Below, piece by piece: positions 1 to 9,569 of a stretch of DNA of 64,000 bases (position 1 is the stretch's first letter; the number at the start of each line of letters is the position of its first letter). The DNA comes from Paraburkholderia sp. BL25I1N1 (GTDB taxonomy: Bacteria; Pseudomonadota; Gammaproteobacteria; Burkholderiales; Burkholderiaceae), in contig NZ_PVZB01000009.1 of assembly GCF_003002025.1 (NCBI RefSeq), positions 186,001 to 250,000 of the forward strand. The letters run 5' to 3'. The notes under the pieces are model-generated. The model was not told where the DNA came from, made no database searches, and saw only the letters and a list, made by a program, of their open reading frames with translations. The position numbers were made by a program, and so were the translations under genes.

Positions 1-34
1 TCGTTTCTCTTTCCTTCGCCAGCGGCGCGAGCCG

Positions 35-673
35 TCAGGCGGGATTGGCTGCCGTGGCTGCCGCGCTTTTATCCGCGCCTGTTGCCGTATTGGCTGTGGG
101 CGCCGCACTACCGGCCGTCGCCGCTGCCGGCGTATTCAATTCAAAGAACGTGTACGACAACGTGATCGTTTTCACGTCCTTCGGCAACTTCGGATCGACC
201 ACGAATACCACCGGCATCCGCCTGGTCTGATTCGCCGTCAAAGTTTGCTGCGTAAAGCAAAAACACTCGATCTTCTTGAAGTACTCGGTGGCCTGCTTCG
301 GCGCGTAGCTCGGAATAGCTTGCGCCTGAATCGTGCGCGCCTGTTCGTTGCTCACCTCGTACATCACCGTCGTCACTTCGCCCGGATGCACGTCGAGACT
401 GCGCTGCTCCGGTTTGAAACCCAGCGGGCCGCGCGCGTTCGCATCGAATTCGATCGAAATCGTACGGCTCGTGTCGACCTGCGTATTCTTCGCCTCGCGC
501 ACCGTGGCATCACGCTGCACAAGGTTGTTGATGCCGGTGATCTGGCAGATCGCCCGGTACATCGGCACCAGCGCGAAACCGAAACCGAACATCATCAACG
601 CGACGACGAACAGCTTGATCAGCATCGAACGGTTAAAAGAGCGGTCGGCCTGAGCCGGCGGTTGCGTCGACAT
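35..673 (-). CDS. ctaG: Cytochrome c oxidase assembly protein CtaG (Cox11)
   Basis: Copper chaperone that delivers Cu to the CuB site of cytochrome c oxidase subunit I on the periplasmic face. The 212-residue product has one N-terminal membrane segment (about residues 17-37, rich in F, V, M, L) and the conserved Cox11 copper motif ECFCFTQQ near the middle, followed by a beta-rich periplasmic domain. The tail of about 25 residues is Ala/Thr-rich and low complexity. The start at MSTQPP was chosen over an ATG five codons upstream because the family begins close to the membrane segment. It lies downstream of ctaD in the oxidase cluster. Confidence 0.93.
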   Translation of the reverse strand: MSTQPPAQADRSFNRSMLIKLFVVALMMFGFGFALVPMYRAICQITGINNLVQRDATVREAKNTQVDTSRTISIEFDANARGPLGFKPEQRSLDVHPGEVTTVMYEVSNEQARTIQAQAIPSYAPKQATEYFKKIECFCFTQQTLTANQTRRMPVVFVVDPKLPKDVKTITLSYTFFELNTPAAATAGSAAPTANTATGADKSAAATAANPA

Positions 674-715
674 CTCAATCCTCAACAAGCCTGCAAACTG
701 ACTCGAACTACCCGG

Positions 716-850
716 TCAGGTGAACCACTTCTGATGAATGATGACGCTCGCGAAAAAGACCGCGGCGATCACGAACATCACGAAACCGATCCGCCGGTTG
801 CCCGCACGAATCTGCTCGGGCGTACGTCTTTCTTGAGGATTGCGCGTCAT
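716..850 (-). CDS. Cytochrome oxidase small assembly protein
   Basis: A 44-residue protein starting MTRNPQERRTPEQIRAGNRR, with a single C-terminal membrane segment (about residues 22-38) and ending HQKWFT. It sits between ctaD and ctaG. Very small one-helix proteins of this type are a regular member of beta-proteobacterial cytochrome oxidase clusters and are thought to help assembly. The basic, soluble N-terminus followed by one hydrophobic helix is read directly from the sequence; the role is inferred from position and resemblance. It is easy to miss because of its size. Confidence 0.8.
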   Translation of the reverse strand: MTRNPQERRTPEQIRAGNRRIGFVMFVIAAVFFASVIIHQKWFT

Positions 851-964
851 GCTCGACTTTTTGAATACTTTTCGTGACTACGGATGCCGCCACGACTTTC
901 CTGACCGCCAGCTCCGGTAGCGAACTGCTGCGCCACCCGAGCCGGCAATCTCACCGTGCGCCGA

Positions 965-2578
965 TTACTCGACGGTCGGCGGGTTTTCGAACGTGTGGAA
1001 CGGGGCCGGGCTCGGCACGGTCCATTCGAGGCCCGTTGCGCCGTCCCACGGCTTGTCGCCAGCTTTTTCGAGTTCGCCGCCGCCACGGTAGGCCGGCAGT
1101 GCAACCGCGAACAGGAAGTAGACCTGCGCCAGACCGAAGCCGAACGCGCCGATCGAGATGACCTGGTTCCAGTCGGTGAACTGTGCCGGGTAGTCAGCAT
1201 AACGACGCGGCATGCCCGCGAGACCGACGAAGTGCATCGGCAGGAACGCGAGGTTGAAGAAGAACAGCGACGCCCAGAAGTGGATCTTGCCGCGCGTCTC
1301 GTTGTACATCCAGCCGGTCCACTTCGGCGCCCAGTAGTACCAGCCGGAGAACAGCGCGAAGAGCGAGCCCGCCACCAGCACGTAGTGGAAGTGCGCGACC
1401 ACGAAATAAGTACCGTGATACTGGATGTCGAGCGGCGCCATTGCCAGCATGAGACCCGACAGACCACCGAACGTGAACACGATCAGGAAGCCGACCGCGA
1501 ACAGCATAGGCGTTTCGAAGCTCAGCGAACCGCGCCACATCGTCGCGACCCAGTTGAACACCTTCACGCCAGTCGGCACGGCGATCAGCATGGTGGCGTA
1601 CATGAAGAACAGCTGGCCCGTCACCGGCATGCCGGTGGCGAACATGTGGTGCGCCCAGACCATGAACGACAGAATCGCGATCGACGACGTTGCGTACACC
1701 ATCGAGCTATAGCCGAACAGCGGCTTGCGCGAGAACGCCGGAATCACCTGCGACACGATCCCGAACGCCGGCAAGATCATGATGTACACCTCGGGGTGCC
1801 CGAAGAACCAGAAGATGTGCTGGTACATGACCGGGTCGCCGCCGCCTGCCGCGTTGAAGAACGACGTGCCGAAGTGGCGGTCGAACAGCACCATGGTGAT
1901 CGCGCCCGCCAGCACCGGCATCACGGCGATCAGCAGGTAGGCGGTGATCAGCCACGTCCAGACGAACATCGGCATTTTCATCAGCGTGAGGCCGGGTGCG
2001 CGCATGTTCAGGATCGTCACGACGATGTTGATCCCGCCCATGATCGACGAAGCACCCATCAAGTGGACCGCGAAAATCGCGAAGTCCATGCCCGGGCCCA
2101 TCTGCGTGGAGAGCGGCGCGTAGAGCGTCCAGCCCGCAGCAGTCGCGCCGCCGGGCGAGAAGAACGAACCGACCAGCAGGACAGCCGCCACCGGCAGAAG
2201 CCAGAAGCTGAAGTTGTTCATGCGGGCGAATGCCATGTCCGATGCGCCGATCTGCAGCGGCACCATCCAGTTCGCGAAGCCGACGAAGGCCGGCATGATC
2301 GCGCCGAACACCATGATCAGGCCGTGCATGGTGGTCAACTGGTTGAAGAACTCGGGACGCATGATCTGCAAGCCCGGCTCGAACAGTTCGGCACGGATCA
2401 TCAGCGCCATCACGCCCCCGGAGAGGAACATGGTGAACGAGAAGATCAGGTACAGCGTACCGATGTCCTTGTGATTGGTTGCGAACAGCCAACGGCGCCA
2501 GCCATGCGGCGTTTCGTGGGCATGGTCGCCGTGCACGTGTTCGTGGCCTGCGACTACATCGTGTCCGATGCTAGACAT
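965..2578 (-). CDS. ctaD: Cytochrome c oxidase subunit I (aa3 type)
   Basis: Catalytic subunit of the terminal oxidase: takes electrons from subunit II through heme a to the heme a3-CuB centre, reduces O2 and pumps protons across the inner membrane. The 537-residue protein has the usual 12 hydrophobic segments. Visible signatures include HPEVYIMILPAFG (CuB ligand His with the cross-linked Tyr), the HHMF pair of CuB ligands, and the VAHFHYVLVAGS block that ligates both hemes. The His-rich N-terminus (GHDVVAGHEHVHGDHAHE) is common in Burkholderiales. It starts 44 bp after ctaC ends and is presumably co-transcribed with it. Confidence 0.97.
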   Translation of the reverse strand: MSSIGHDVVAGHEHVHGDHAHETPHGWRRWLFATNHKDIGTLYLIFSFTMFLSGGVMALMIRAELFEPGLQIMRPEFFNQLTTMHGLIMVFGAIMPAFVGFANWMVPLQIGASDMAFARMNNFSFWLLPVAAVLLVGSFFSPGGATAAGWTLYAPLSTQMGPGMDFAIFAVHLMGASSIMGGINIVVTILNMRAPGLTLMKMPMFVWTWLITAYLLIAVMPVLAGAITMVLFDRHFGTSFFNAAGGGDPVMYQHIFWFFGHPEVYIMILPAFGIVSQVIPAFSRKPLFGYSSMVYATSSIAILSFMVWAHHMFATGMPVTGQLFFMYATMLIAVPTGVKVFNWVATMWRGSLSFETPMLFAVGFLIVFTFGGLSGLMLAMAPLDIQYHGTYFVVAHFHYVLVAGSLFALFSGWYYWAPKWTGWMYNETRGKIHFWASLFFFNLAFLPMHFVGLAGMPRRYADYPAQFTDWNQVISIGAFGFGLAQVYFLFAVALPAYRGGGELEKAGDKPWDGATGLEWTVPSPAPFHTFENPPTVE

Positions 2579-2622
2579 GACAATCTCCTAAAGCGAATAC
2601 TGCGGTGCTGACCATGAACACG

Positions 2623-4251
2623 TCAGGCAGCCGGGCTGATCTGAACACGCCGGGCTTCTTTCGCGTCGCTGCCGCCCGTGATCGTTTCCGGCTTCTTCAA
2701 AATAATATGGTCTTCGGCAATGCCGGCTGCTTTCAATGCGTCGCGCACGGCTTCGGCACGGCTCTTCGCGAGCTTCGCGTTGAGGTCGGCGGAACCGGTG
2801 GCGTCGGTGAAGCCCGACAGCGTGAATTTCGCATCCGGATGCGCTTTTGCGTAGGCTGCGGCTGCGTCGACTGCCGCTTTCGCGTCGGCCGGCAGCGTGC
2901 TCTTGCCGGTGTCGAAGTAGATGCTGGCCGGCAGTGCCGCTTGTGTTGCCGCGCTGTCCGAACCGGCCGCTGCCGGTGCCGACGCTGTTGCCGCGTCCGC
3001 GCCCGAGGCGCCGGATGCCGCCGCTGCGCCGCTCGCTGCCGCGTCGGCCAGATGGTTGCCGCCTTCCGGCAGCTTGCCGTTGCGGGCGTCGGCCACCTGC
3101 TTCGGCTGGAGAATGTCGCCGGTGTGGTTGCCCCACGAGTTACGTTCGTACGTGACCACCGAGGCGATCTCGACGTCGTTCAGCGTAGGCGCCCACGACG
3201 GCATCGCATTCTTGCCCTTCAGCACCAGGCTGACGTGCTCGGCGATCGCGCCGTTGGCGATCTTGCTGCCGTCGAGCGCCGGGAATGCGCCTGCACCCTT
3301 GCCGGTCGGCTGGTGGCAGACCGCGCAGTTCGCTGTGTAGACCTTGCCGCCGCGTTCCATCAACTCGGCCATGGTGTAGGTCTCGTTCGGATCGTCCTGG
3401 CCGGCGGCCATTTTCTTCTTCTGCGTGTCGACCCACTTCGCGTAGTCGTCGGCGGAGAGCACTTCAACCACCACCGGCATGAACGCGTGTTCCTTGCCGC
3501 ACAACTCGGTACAGAAGCCGCGGAACGTGCCGACCTTGTCAGCCTTGAACCACGTGTCGCGCACGAAGCCCGGGATCGCGTCCTGCTTCACGCCAAAAGC
3601 GGGCACGTACCAGGAGTGGACCACGTCGTTCGCGGTGGTGATGATGCGGATTTTCTTGTCGACCGGGACGACCAGCGGATTGTCGACTTCCTGCAGATAC
3701 GTGGTGGAAATCGGCTCGCGGCCATCGGTTTGCGCACGGGGCGTAGCCAGCGTGGACAGAAAGTTGATGCCTTCGCCCGGGCCCTTCACGTAGTCGTAGC
3801 TCCATTTCCACTGGTAGCCGGTGACCTTGATGGTGACGTCGGCGTTGGTGGTGTCTTTCATCGCGACCACCGTCTTGGTGGCGGGCAGCGCCATCAGCAC
3901 GACGATGATGAACGGCACGATCGTCCAGATGATTTCGACGGTAGTGCTTTCGTGGAAGTTGGAAGCTTTGTGGCCTTTCGATTTGCGGTGAGCAAAGATC
4001 GAATAGAACATCACGCCGAACACGCCGACGAAGATGACCAGGCAAAGAACCAGCATGAACATGTGGAGGCTGAAGAGCTCCTCAGCGATCTTGGTCGCAG
4101 GCGGCTGGAGATTGATCTCGTTGACGGCAGGGCCGCCCGGAACATCGCCCACTGCCAGGGCCGCACCGGCGAAAAGCAGTCCGCTCATCGCCAGCACGCC
4201 CATGAGGGCTCGCTTGATTGTTTTCATAGCTTCCTTACCCAAATTTTCCAT
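2623..4251 (-). CDS. ctaC: Cytochrome c oxidase subunit II with fused cytochrome c and OmpA-like domains
   Basis: Accepts electrons from cytochrome c and passes them to subunit I. Domain order in the 542 residues: signal peptide; two-helix membrane hairpin (about 45-125); CuA cupredoxin domain with CTELCGKEHAF; class I cytochrome c domain with the heme motif CAVCH; an Ala/Ser-rich linker of about 45 residues; and a C-terminal OmpA/MotB-like domain with FTDATGSADLN and SRAEAV, the usual peptidoglycan-contact positions. Plain subunit II is about 300 residues, so this is a triple fusion. An alternative start (MKTIKRAL) lies eight codons downstream with its own AAGGA; both starts precede the signal peptide. 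Confidence 0.95.
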   Translation of the reverse strand: MENLGKEAMKTIKRALMGVLAMSGLLFAGAALAVGDVPGGPAVNEINLQPPATKIAEELFSLHMFMLVLCLVIFVGVFGVMFYSIFAHRKSKGHKASNFHESTTVEIIWTIVPFIIVVLMALPATKTVVAMKDTTNADVTIKVTGYQWKWSYDYVKGPGEGINFLSTLATPRAQTDGREPISTTYLQEVDNPLVVPVDKKIRIITTANDVVHSWYVPAFGVKQDAIPGFVRDTWFKADKVGTFRGFCTELCGKEHAFMPVVVEVLSADDYAKWVDTQKKKMAAGQDDPNETYTMAELMERGGKVYTANCAVCHQPTGKGAGAFPALDGSKIANGAIAEHVSLVLKGKNAMPSWAPTLNDVEIASVVTYERNSWGNHTGDILQPKQVADARNGKLPEGGNHLADAAASGAAAASGASGADAATASAPAAAGSDSAATQAALPASIYFDTGKSTLPADAKAAVDAAAAYAKAHPDAKFTLSGFTDATGSADLNAKLAKSRAEAVRDALKAAGIAEDHIILKKPETITGGSDAKEARRVQISPAA

Positions 4252-4316
4252 TCAAACCCTCGACCCCGCTGGCAGGTTGCCTCGCGCTCCCCGTGAACGC
4301 CGCGCGACTCATCGCA

Positions 4317-4790
4317 TTAACAACGCGTGAGCCACATACGCAGTTCGCCTGCGAACTGCGCGCGCCGATACTGCGCGAGATGTTGCCCGATCATGATCGT
4401 CTGCCCGCGCGAGACCAGTTTGATCTGGTCACGCGGTGTTGCGCCCGCCTCGATCCGCACCCAGCGCGGATTGAACTCGAACTGCGTGAGTTGCTCGGCG
4501 TTGACCTGCTCGATGACGAGCCGGTTCTGAAACAACCGGATGCGCTCGTAATCCACTGCATGACGCGCATATATGGCAAACGCGATGCCCACCGCCAGCA
4601 ATTCGATACCGGTGAACGGCAACACCAGCCAGGCGCCGACCAGAACCAGCATGAAAGCAATTGCCAACGAGAACAACGCTAGCGACACGTAGAAATACAC
4701 GAACTGACGCGGTGATATCGAACAGTTGCGTTTCATCGTCCAGTCTTTCAGAACCTGTTCTGAATCCGCCAGCAGATCTGATGCTTCCAT
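4317..4790 (-). CDS. DUF2244 family membrane protein
   Basis: A 157-residue protein with two adjacent membrane segments (about residues 27-72) followed by a soluble beta-rich domain containing the WVRIE and QTIMIGQHL blocks of DUF2244. The function of the family is unknown; members often sit beside cytochrome c oxidase genes, as here directly upstream of ctaC on the same strand. The start at 4790 was chosen because GGGAGG lies five bases upstream; an upstream in-frame ATG has no comparable ribosome binding site. It is probably the first gene of the oxidase transcript. Confidence 0.85.
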   Translation of the reverse strand: MEASDLLADSEQVLKDWTMKRNCSISPRQFVYFYVSLALFSLAIAFMLVLVGAWLVLPFTGIELLAVGIAFAIYARHAVDYERIRLFQNRLVIEQVNAEQLTQFEFNPRWVRIEAGATPRDQIKLVSRGQTIMIGQHLAQYRRAQFAGELRMWLTRC

Positions 4791-5102
4791 CGCTGCCTCC
4801 CGCCGATTGTCTCCAATCGCCGCCAGCGCCAATCTTCGCAGCCATTATTCCGGCCGTTCGATCACCGCCGCGCTATCTTATCTTGCTGCCCTGTGCCTCG
4901 GGCCTGCCGCCCCAAATGTGGGAACTCCGGGCGACAAACTGACGCATTATAGGCGCGATCCATAGCATCCACAAGCAAGCCCCCATTGGCCCACAAGCCA
5001 TGCGCGACAAGCCTCCGCGCCGTTTTGACGCACCTTTTGCGCGTCTTTTGAAGCGGTAATTTCAGACATAACAGATGTCGTCTTTACCGCCCCGGCAATT
5101 CT
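4791..5102. other. Intergenic region upstream of the oxidase cluster
   Basis: About 310 bp between the DUF2244 gene and the 3' end of the methyltransferase gene, both on the minus strand. It presumably holds the promoter of the cytochrome oxidase cluster. No clear -35/-10 pair, riboswitch, terminator with a T-run or small ORF could be recognised. Confidence 0.4.
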
Positions 5103-6068
5103 TCAACGATTCCTCGACGAACCTCGTCCAATGTCCTCGATTCGCACGATGCCGTGACCCTCGGCCGTGGTGCGCGGCACGGCTTTCCATGCGTGTCCGT
5201 AGATCACTTCGAAGGTCAGCGCGATCGTGCCGTCGGCGCGCCGGCGGGCTTCGAGGGCCGCGAGCAAAGCCTTGTGCACACGGCGCACCGCGGCGCTCGA
5301 CGACGCTTCGCGCTCGAACGGATAGGCGCCCCAGCGGCGCACGTCGGCGAGCAGCGACTGCGGCGACTTATAGGTAATGGTGAGGACTTCCTGATCCATC
5401 ACTGGGATCTCGAAGCCGCTTTCGACCAACATGTCGCCTAGATCGTGCATGTCGACGAAGTCGATCACATGCTTGCGCGAGGGGACGCCATGCGCCGCCT
5501 CGACTTCGGCATAGGCGCCGCGCAATTCCTTGAGCGAGTCGGGACCGAGCGTGCTGAACATCAACAGGCCGTTGACTTTCAGCACGCGCTGCCACTCGGG
5601 AAACACGAGATCGGGCCGCGAGTGCCAGTGGAGCGCCAGATTGGACCAGATGAATTCGAACGCGCCGGCCGCGAACGGCAGCGCCGAAAAATCGGCTTGC
5701 GCGAAGCGCGGACCGCGGGCGCCGAGCGCCTTGCCGAGCGATGCCGGCAAAAAACGCCGCCAACTCGTGTCGCCGGAATCGTGCTGGAGCGCGCGCATGA
5801 GCATGCCGTGCGAGAGGTCGGAGCCGAACACCGGCGCTTCGGGAAATCGCTCGCGCAGAGCGGGAATGTCTTCGCCCGCGCCGCAGCCGGCGTCAAGCAC
5901 GCTCGCCGGCATCACCTTGATGAAGTCGAGGCGCTCGCGCATACGTTGCGCGATCTCGCGCGGCAGGAACGCGACCTCATTGAAAGTCGCTGCGCGACGG
6001 TCGAAGATCCGCCGGAGGCGCCGGGAATCATAGGCCGGACGGCCAGTTTGAGCGGAAGTTGGGGACAT
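5103..6068 (-). CDS. SAM-dependent methyltransferase, BioC-like
   Basis: A 321-residue class I methyltransferase. The SAM-binding motif VLDAGCGAGEDIPALRERFP is at about residues 75-94, followed by an acidic GSDLSHGML strand and the post-motif blocks SNLALHWHSRPDLVF and FSTLGPDSLKELR. The last two resemble BioC, the malonyl-ACP O-methyltransferase of biotin synthesis. No bio operon is visible, and related Burkholderia genes beside comF are usually left as general methyltransferases, so substrate is uncertain. The start MSPTSAQ is preferred to an upstream ATG because the family starts near the FDRRAATFNEV block. Divergent from comF. Confidence 0.8.
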   Translation of the reverse strand: MSPTSAQTGRPAYDSRRLRRIFDRRAATFNEVAFLPREIAQRMRERLDFIKVMPASVLDAGCGAGEDIPALRERFPEAPVFGSDLSHGMLMRALQHDSGDTSWRRFLPASLGKALGARGPRFAQADFSALPFAAGAFEFIWSNLALHWHSRPDLVFPEWQRVLKVNGLLMFSTLGPDSLKELRGAYAEVEAAHGVPSRKHVIDFVDMHDLGDMLVESGFEIPVMDQEVLTITYKSPQSLLADVRRWGAYPFEREASSSAAVRRVHKALLAALEARRRADGTIALTFEVIYGHAWKAVPRTTAEGHGIVRIEDIGRGSSRNR

Positions 6069-6152
6069 GGGTGTCGTGCTGGCGTGGAGCACGAAGTATA
6101 CTCGCTCGCTTCTTTCCATTCAGCGTGAAGGGCCTTCGCGGGCGGTTCCACC

Positions 6153-6938
6153 GTGTCATTCCGACCCATTTCATCATTTTCCGGCGGCAGATTCACGCGT
6201 TTCGCGAATGGCTTTCGTTCAGCCTGGCCGCGCGTGATGCACGCGGCGTTGCCGAACCTCTGCGCGTTATGCGGCAATTTGTCGCAGACGACGCTGTGTC
6301 CCGGTTGCGACGCCGCCTACTGGAACGAAAGCCGCTTGCGCTGCACCGTCTGCGCAGTGCCGTTATCCCGTTCGCGATGGGCGGCTTACGCGCAATATCG
6401 CTGCGCGGATTGCATCGGCGAGCCGCCACCGTTCGACGCGACCTTCGCCCTCGCCGACTATCGGGCGCCGCTGGATACGCTCGCGGTCGGCCTGAAATTT
6501 CGCGCGCGGCTGATGCTGGCGGGCGAGTTCGCACAACGGCTCGCGCGTCTTGCGCAGGATTCCTGGCAGGACTGCGCCGAATGGCCTGACGTGATCGCGC
6601 CCGTGCCGCTTGCCAGAAAACGGCTCACCGAGCGCGGTTATAACCAGGCTTGGCAGATCGCCAGGCCGCTGGCCCGCGCGCTGAAGTTACGCAGCGACGC
6701 CACCTTGCTGGATCGCGTGATCCACACCGCGCCGCAGTCAAGGCTCGACCTCGACGCCCGCCGCCTGAATGTAGGCCGCGCCTTCAAGGTCGCTGGATCT
6801 GTCCGAGGCCTGCATGTCGGCATCGTCGACGATGTGATGACGACCGGCGCCACACTCGAAGCGCTGGCGCGCACGCTAAAGGCCGCCGGCGCTCGGCGGG
6901 TCACCAACTTCGTCGCGCTGCGCACGCCGAAAAACTAG
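6153..6938 (+). CDS. comF: ComF family phosphoribosyltransferase-like protein
   Basis: A 261-residue ComF-type protein. It has an N-terminal zinc-ribbon of Cys pairs (CALC, CPGC, CTVC, CADC at about residues 37-90), then a phosphoribosyltransferase fold ending in the PRPP-binding loop GIVDDVMTTGATL (about 225-237). ComF proteins are needed for natural transformation in several bacteria, where they act on incoming single-stranded DNA. The reading frame opens with GTG at 6153; MHAALPNLC about 28 codons downstream is an alternative start. comM, another competence gene, lies in this window but is interrupted. trmL starts 18 bp downstream. Confidence 0.9.
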   Translation: MSFRPISSFSGGRFTRFANGFRSAWPRVMHAALPNLCALCGNLSQTTLCPGCDAAYWNESRLRCTVCAVPLSRSRWAAYAQYRCADCIGEPPPFDATFALADYRAPLDTLAVGLKFRARLMLAGEFAQRLARLAQDSWQDCAEWPDVIAPVPLARKRLTERGYNQAWQIARPLARALKLRSDATLLDRVIHTAPQSRLDLDARRLNVGRAFKVAGSVRGLHVGIVDDVMTTGATLEALARTLKAAGARRVTNFVALRTPKN

Positions 6939-6956
6939 TCTCCACCTGAGTTCACC

Positions 6957-7427
6957 ATGTTCAATGTCGTTCTCGTAGAACCGGAAATTCCGCCGAACAC
7001 CGGCAACGTGATCCGCCTGTGCGCCAACACCGGCGCTCGGCTGCATCTGATCGAACCGCTCGGCTTTCCGCTCGACGACGCCAAGTTGCGCCGCGCCGGC
7101 CTCGACTATCACGAGTACGCGCAAATGAACGTGCATGCGGATTGGGCGGCGTTCATCGCCAGGGAAGCGCCGGACCCGGCGCGCATGTTCGCCTTCACCA
7201 CGCGCGGCTCGGGCCGCTTTCACGAGCACGCCTTTCAATCCGGCGACTGGTTCGTGTTCGGCGCCGAAACGCGCGGCCTGCCCGACTCGGTGCTCGACCA
7301 GTTCGCCAATGAGCAACGCGTGCGCCTGCCCATGCGGCCAGGCAACCGCAGCCTGAATCTGTCGAATACTGTTGCGATTGTTGTGTTCGAAGCGTGGCGT
7401 CAGACCGGCTTCGAAGGCGGCGCCTGA
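6957..7427 (+). CDS. trmL: tRNA (cytidine(34)-2'-O)-methyltransferase
   Basis: SPOUT-class methyltransferase that 2'-O-methylates the wobble base of tRNA-Leu isoacceptors. The 156-residue length matches the TrmL family. Visible signatures are the N-terminal [22 protein letters not shown] block, [15 protein letters not shown] [11 protein letters not shown] (SAM-binding knot), and the C-terminal [19 protein letters not shown]. It follows comF closely and is probably co-transcribed. Its last 28 bp overlap the end of the convergent macrodomain gene. Confidence 0.94.
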   Translation: MFNVVLVEPEIPPNTGNVIRLCANTGARLHLIEPLGFPLDDAKLRRAGLDYHEYAQMNVHADWAAFIAREAPDPARMFAFTTRGSGRFHEHAFQSGDWFVFGAETRGLPDSVLDQFANEQRVRLPMRPGNRSLNLSNTVAIVVFEAWRQTGFEGGA

Positions 7428-7948
7428 CGGCGTTTCAATTCGGCTTCGTAGCGCGCGAACATGGCGTCGTCGAAACAGGCGAACACCACCTGTTCGATTT
7501 GCGGCGTGCGCGGCAACGTGTCCAGCACCGTGCCGAGCGCGATCCGCACCGCCTGATCAGCGGGGAAATGGTAGATACCGCAACTGATCGCGGGAAACGC
7601 AATGCTCTTGCACTGCGCCTCGCGTGCCACCTCGAGCGAGCGCTGATAGCAGGACGCCAGCAGGTCGGCTTCGCCATGCGTTCCGCCACGCCAGACCGGG
7701 CCGACTGCGTGAATCACATGTCTGGCGGGCAGGCGGTAGCCGGCGGTCAGCTTCGCGTCACCGGTCGCGCAGCCGCCGAGCGCCTCGCACTCGCGCAGCA
7801 ACTCTTTGCCGGCCGCGCGATGAATCGCGCCATCCACGCCGCCTCCGCCCAATAACGACGTATTCGCGGCGTTGACGATCGCATCCACGGCGAGCGTGGT
7901 GATGTCGGCCACGCGTGCCTCCAGCGTGCAACGATTGAATCTGAGCAT
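7400..7948 (-). CDS. Macrodomain protein, O-acetyl-ADP-ribose deacetylase type
   Basis: A 182-residue MacroD/YmdB-type macrodomain. It shows the ADP-ribose pocket residues [22 protein letters not shown] (about 21-42) and the [13 protein letters not shown] loop. The family hydrolyses O-acetyl-ADP-ribose and removes mono-ADP-ribose from proteins or nucleic acids. It is encoded convergently with trmL and their 3' ends overlap by 28 bp. There is no nearby ADP-ribosyltransferase, so a general housekeeping role is likely. Confidence 0.92.
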   Translation of the reverse strand: MLRFNRCTLEARVADITTLAVDAIVNAANTSLLGGGGVDGAIHRAAGKELLRECEALGGCATGDAKLTAGYRLPARHVIHAVGPVWRGGTHGEADLLASCYQRSLEVAREAQCKSIAFPAISCGIYHFPADQAVRIALGTVLDTLPRTPQIEQVVFACFDDAMFARYEAELKRRQAPPSKPV

Positions 7949-8045
7949 GGGAACCTCGCTGATCCGAAGCGTCGATAAAACGTGGACAGCGAGAGGCCGG
8001 CAGCCGTTCAGCGCTTTGGCGCGCTAAACGGCTGAAAGACAAGGC

Positions 8046-9044
8046 TTATTCGGCTTTGGAGTCGCGCCGCAGCAGGGCGCTGACGGCGTCGCGCGGCGCC
8101 ACGCCGTCGAACAGCACGGCGCAGACCGCCTGCGTGATCGGCATCTCGATGCCGTGCGCGCGAGCAATCGCGAGGACCGCTTGCGCGCAACGCACGCCTT
8201 CGGCCACGTGACCGAGGGCGCCGAGAATATCCTCGAGCGTGCGGCCCGCGGCGAGTTGCACGCCAACGGTGCGATTGCGCGACAGATCGCCGGTTGCGGT
8301 CAGGATCAGATCGCCCAGGCCGGTCAAACCGGTGAACGTTTCCGCGCGTCCGCCCAGCGTCACGCCGAGGCGCGACATTTCGGCGAGACCGCGCGTGATC
8401 AGCGCCGCGCGCGCATTCAGACCGAGGCCGAGGCCGTCGGCGATGCCCGTTGCAATGGCCAGCACGTTTTTCACCGCACCGCCCACTTCCACACCGACGA
8501 CGTCGTCGCCGGTATAGATGCGCATGGCGCCGTGATGAAACGCGGCGACCGTGCGCTCGCGGCACGCCGCCGACCCGCTCGCGATGGTCAGCGCGACCGG
8601 CAAGCCCTGCCCGACTTCGCGCGCGAAGCTCGGCCCGGAGAGCACACCGTTGCTCTGGTGTTCCGGCAGTTCGGCCGCGACCACCTGATGCGGCATCAGC
8701 TGCGAATCGGCTTCAAAGCCCTTGCACAACCACACGAGATGGGCCGGCACCTTGCCCGCGTCGCGCATCGCCTGAAACAGACCGCGCAGTCCGGCCACGG
8801 GCGTCGCCACGACGCATAACGCGTCGTCGGCGAGCGCGTGGTCGAGCGCTGTGTTCAGATCGGCTTCATAGCGAAGCGAAGGCGGCAAAGCAACGCCCGC
8901 CAGATAGCGGGCGTTTTCGTGCGAAGCGGAGAGCTCGGCCATGAGCGCGGGCTCGCGCCCCCACAACACCGTGTCGTGCCTGACGGCCAGATGGCCGGCG
9001 AGGGCTGTGCCCCATGCGCCGGCGCCGAGGACAGCAACCTTCAT
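8046..9044 (-). CDS. gpsA: Glycerol-3-phosphate dehydrogenase [NAD(P)+]
   Basis: Reduces dihydroxyacetone phosphate to sn-glycerol-3-phosphate for phospholipid synthesis. The 332-residue protein begins [20 protein letters not shown], a Rossmann dinucleotide site, and contains GPSFAREV and the catalytic block [20 protein letters not shown] plus GLGDLILT. The reading frame continues upstream of this ATG, but that extension runs into secB in another frame and is not coding. It is the last gene of a rhodanese-grxC-secB-gpsA run, starting 22 bp after secB. Confidence 0.97.
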   Translation of the reverse strand: MKVAVLGAGAWGTALAGHLAVRHDTVLWGREPALMAELSASHENARYLAGVALPPSLRYEADLNTALDHALADDALCVVATPVAGLRGLFQAMRDAGKVPAHLVWLCKGFEADSQLMPHQVVAAELPEHQSNGVLSGPSFAREVGQGLPVALTIASGSAACRERTVAAFHHGAMRIYTGDDVVGVEVGGAVKNVLAIATGIADGLGLGLNARAALITRGLAEMSRLGVTLGGRAETFTGLTGLGDLILTATGDLSRNRTVGVQLAAGRTLEDILGALGHVAEGVRCAQAVLAIARAHGIEMPITQAVCAVLFDGVAPRDAVSALLRRDSKAE

Positions 9045-9066
9045 AGCCGGCACTGCCTGCGACACC

Positions 9067-9537
9067 TTAGTGCGTGACGCCGTTCTGCGCCGCGCCGTCC
9101 TGGCCACCCATCTGCGCGAGACGTTGCTCGTACAGCGCCTGGAAGTTGATCTCGGCGAGGTGGATCGGCGGGAAACCGGCGCGGGTGATCGCGTCGGCGA
9201 TGTTCGAGCGCAGGTACGGGAACAGGATGGTCGGGCAGGCAATGCCGACCAGCGGATCGATCTGCTCAGCCGGAATGTTGCGGATGTCGAAAATGCCGGC
9301 CTGCTTGGCTTCGATCAGGAACGCCACCTTGTCCGCAACCTTGGCCGTGACCGTGCCCGTGACGAGGATTTCGAACACGGTGTCGGCGAGGCGCTCAGCC
9401 TTCACGTCGACTTCGACTTCGACCGAGGGCATTTCCTGTTCGAGGAAGATGCCCGGCGAATTCGGCTGCTCGAGCGACATGTCCTTCAGATAGATACGCT
9501 GGATGTTGAAGAACGGCTGGTTATTCTCGTCGGACAT
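9067..9537 (-). CDS. secB: Protein-export chaperone SecB
   Basis: Tetrameric cytoplasmic chaperone that keeps precursors unfolded and hands them to SecA. The product is 156 residues, typical for SecB, starting [19 protein letters not shown]. It carries the conserved EVVLDVxV-like strand (here [11 protein letters not shown]), GIFDIRNIP and [15 protein letters not shown] segments and ends in a variable tail. The start at 9537 matches the family; a longer ORF 14 codons upstream is unlikely. Located between grxC and gpsA on the same strand, a conserved neighbourhood in proteobacteria. Confidence 0.97.
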   Translation of the reverse strand: MSDENNQPFFNIQRIYLKDMSLEQPNSPGIFLEQEMPSVEVEVDVKAERLADTVFEILVTGTVTAKVADKVAFLIEAKQAGIFDIRNIPAEQIDPLVGIACPTILFPYLRSNIADAITRAGFPPIHLAEINFQALYEQRLAQMGGQDGAAQNGVTH

Positions 9538-9569
9538 GATGAAGTGATTCCCTGATAGATATGCATAGT

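Noticed and set aside
956..2611. 551-codon plus-strand ORF across ctaD
   Set aside because: It is the antisense shadow of ctaD; the Arg/His-rich product has no protein-like features, as is usual in GC-rich genomes.
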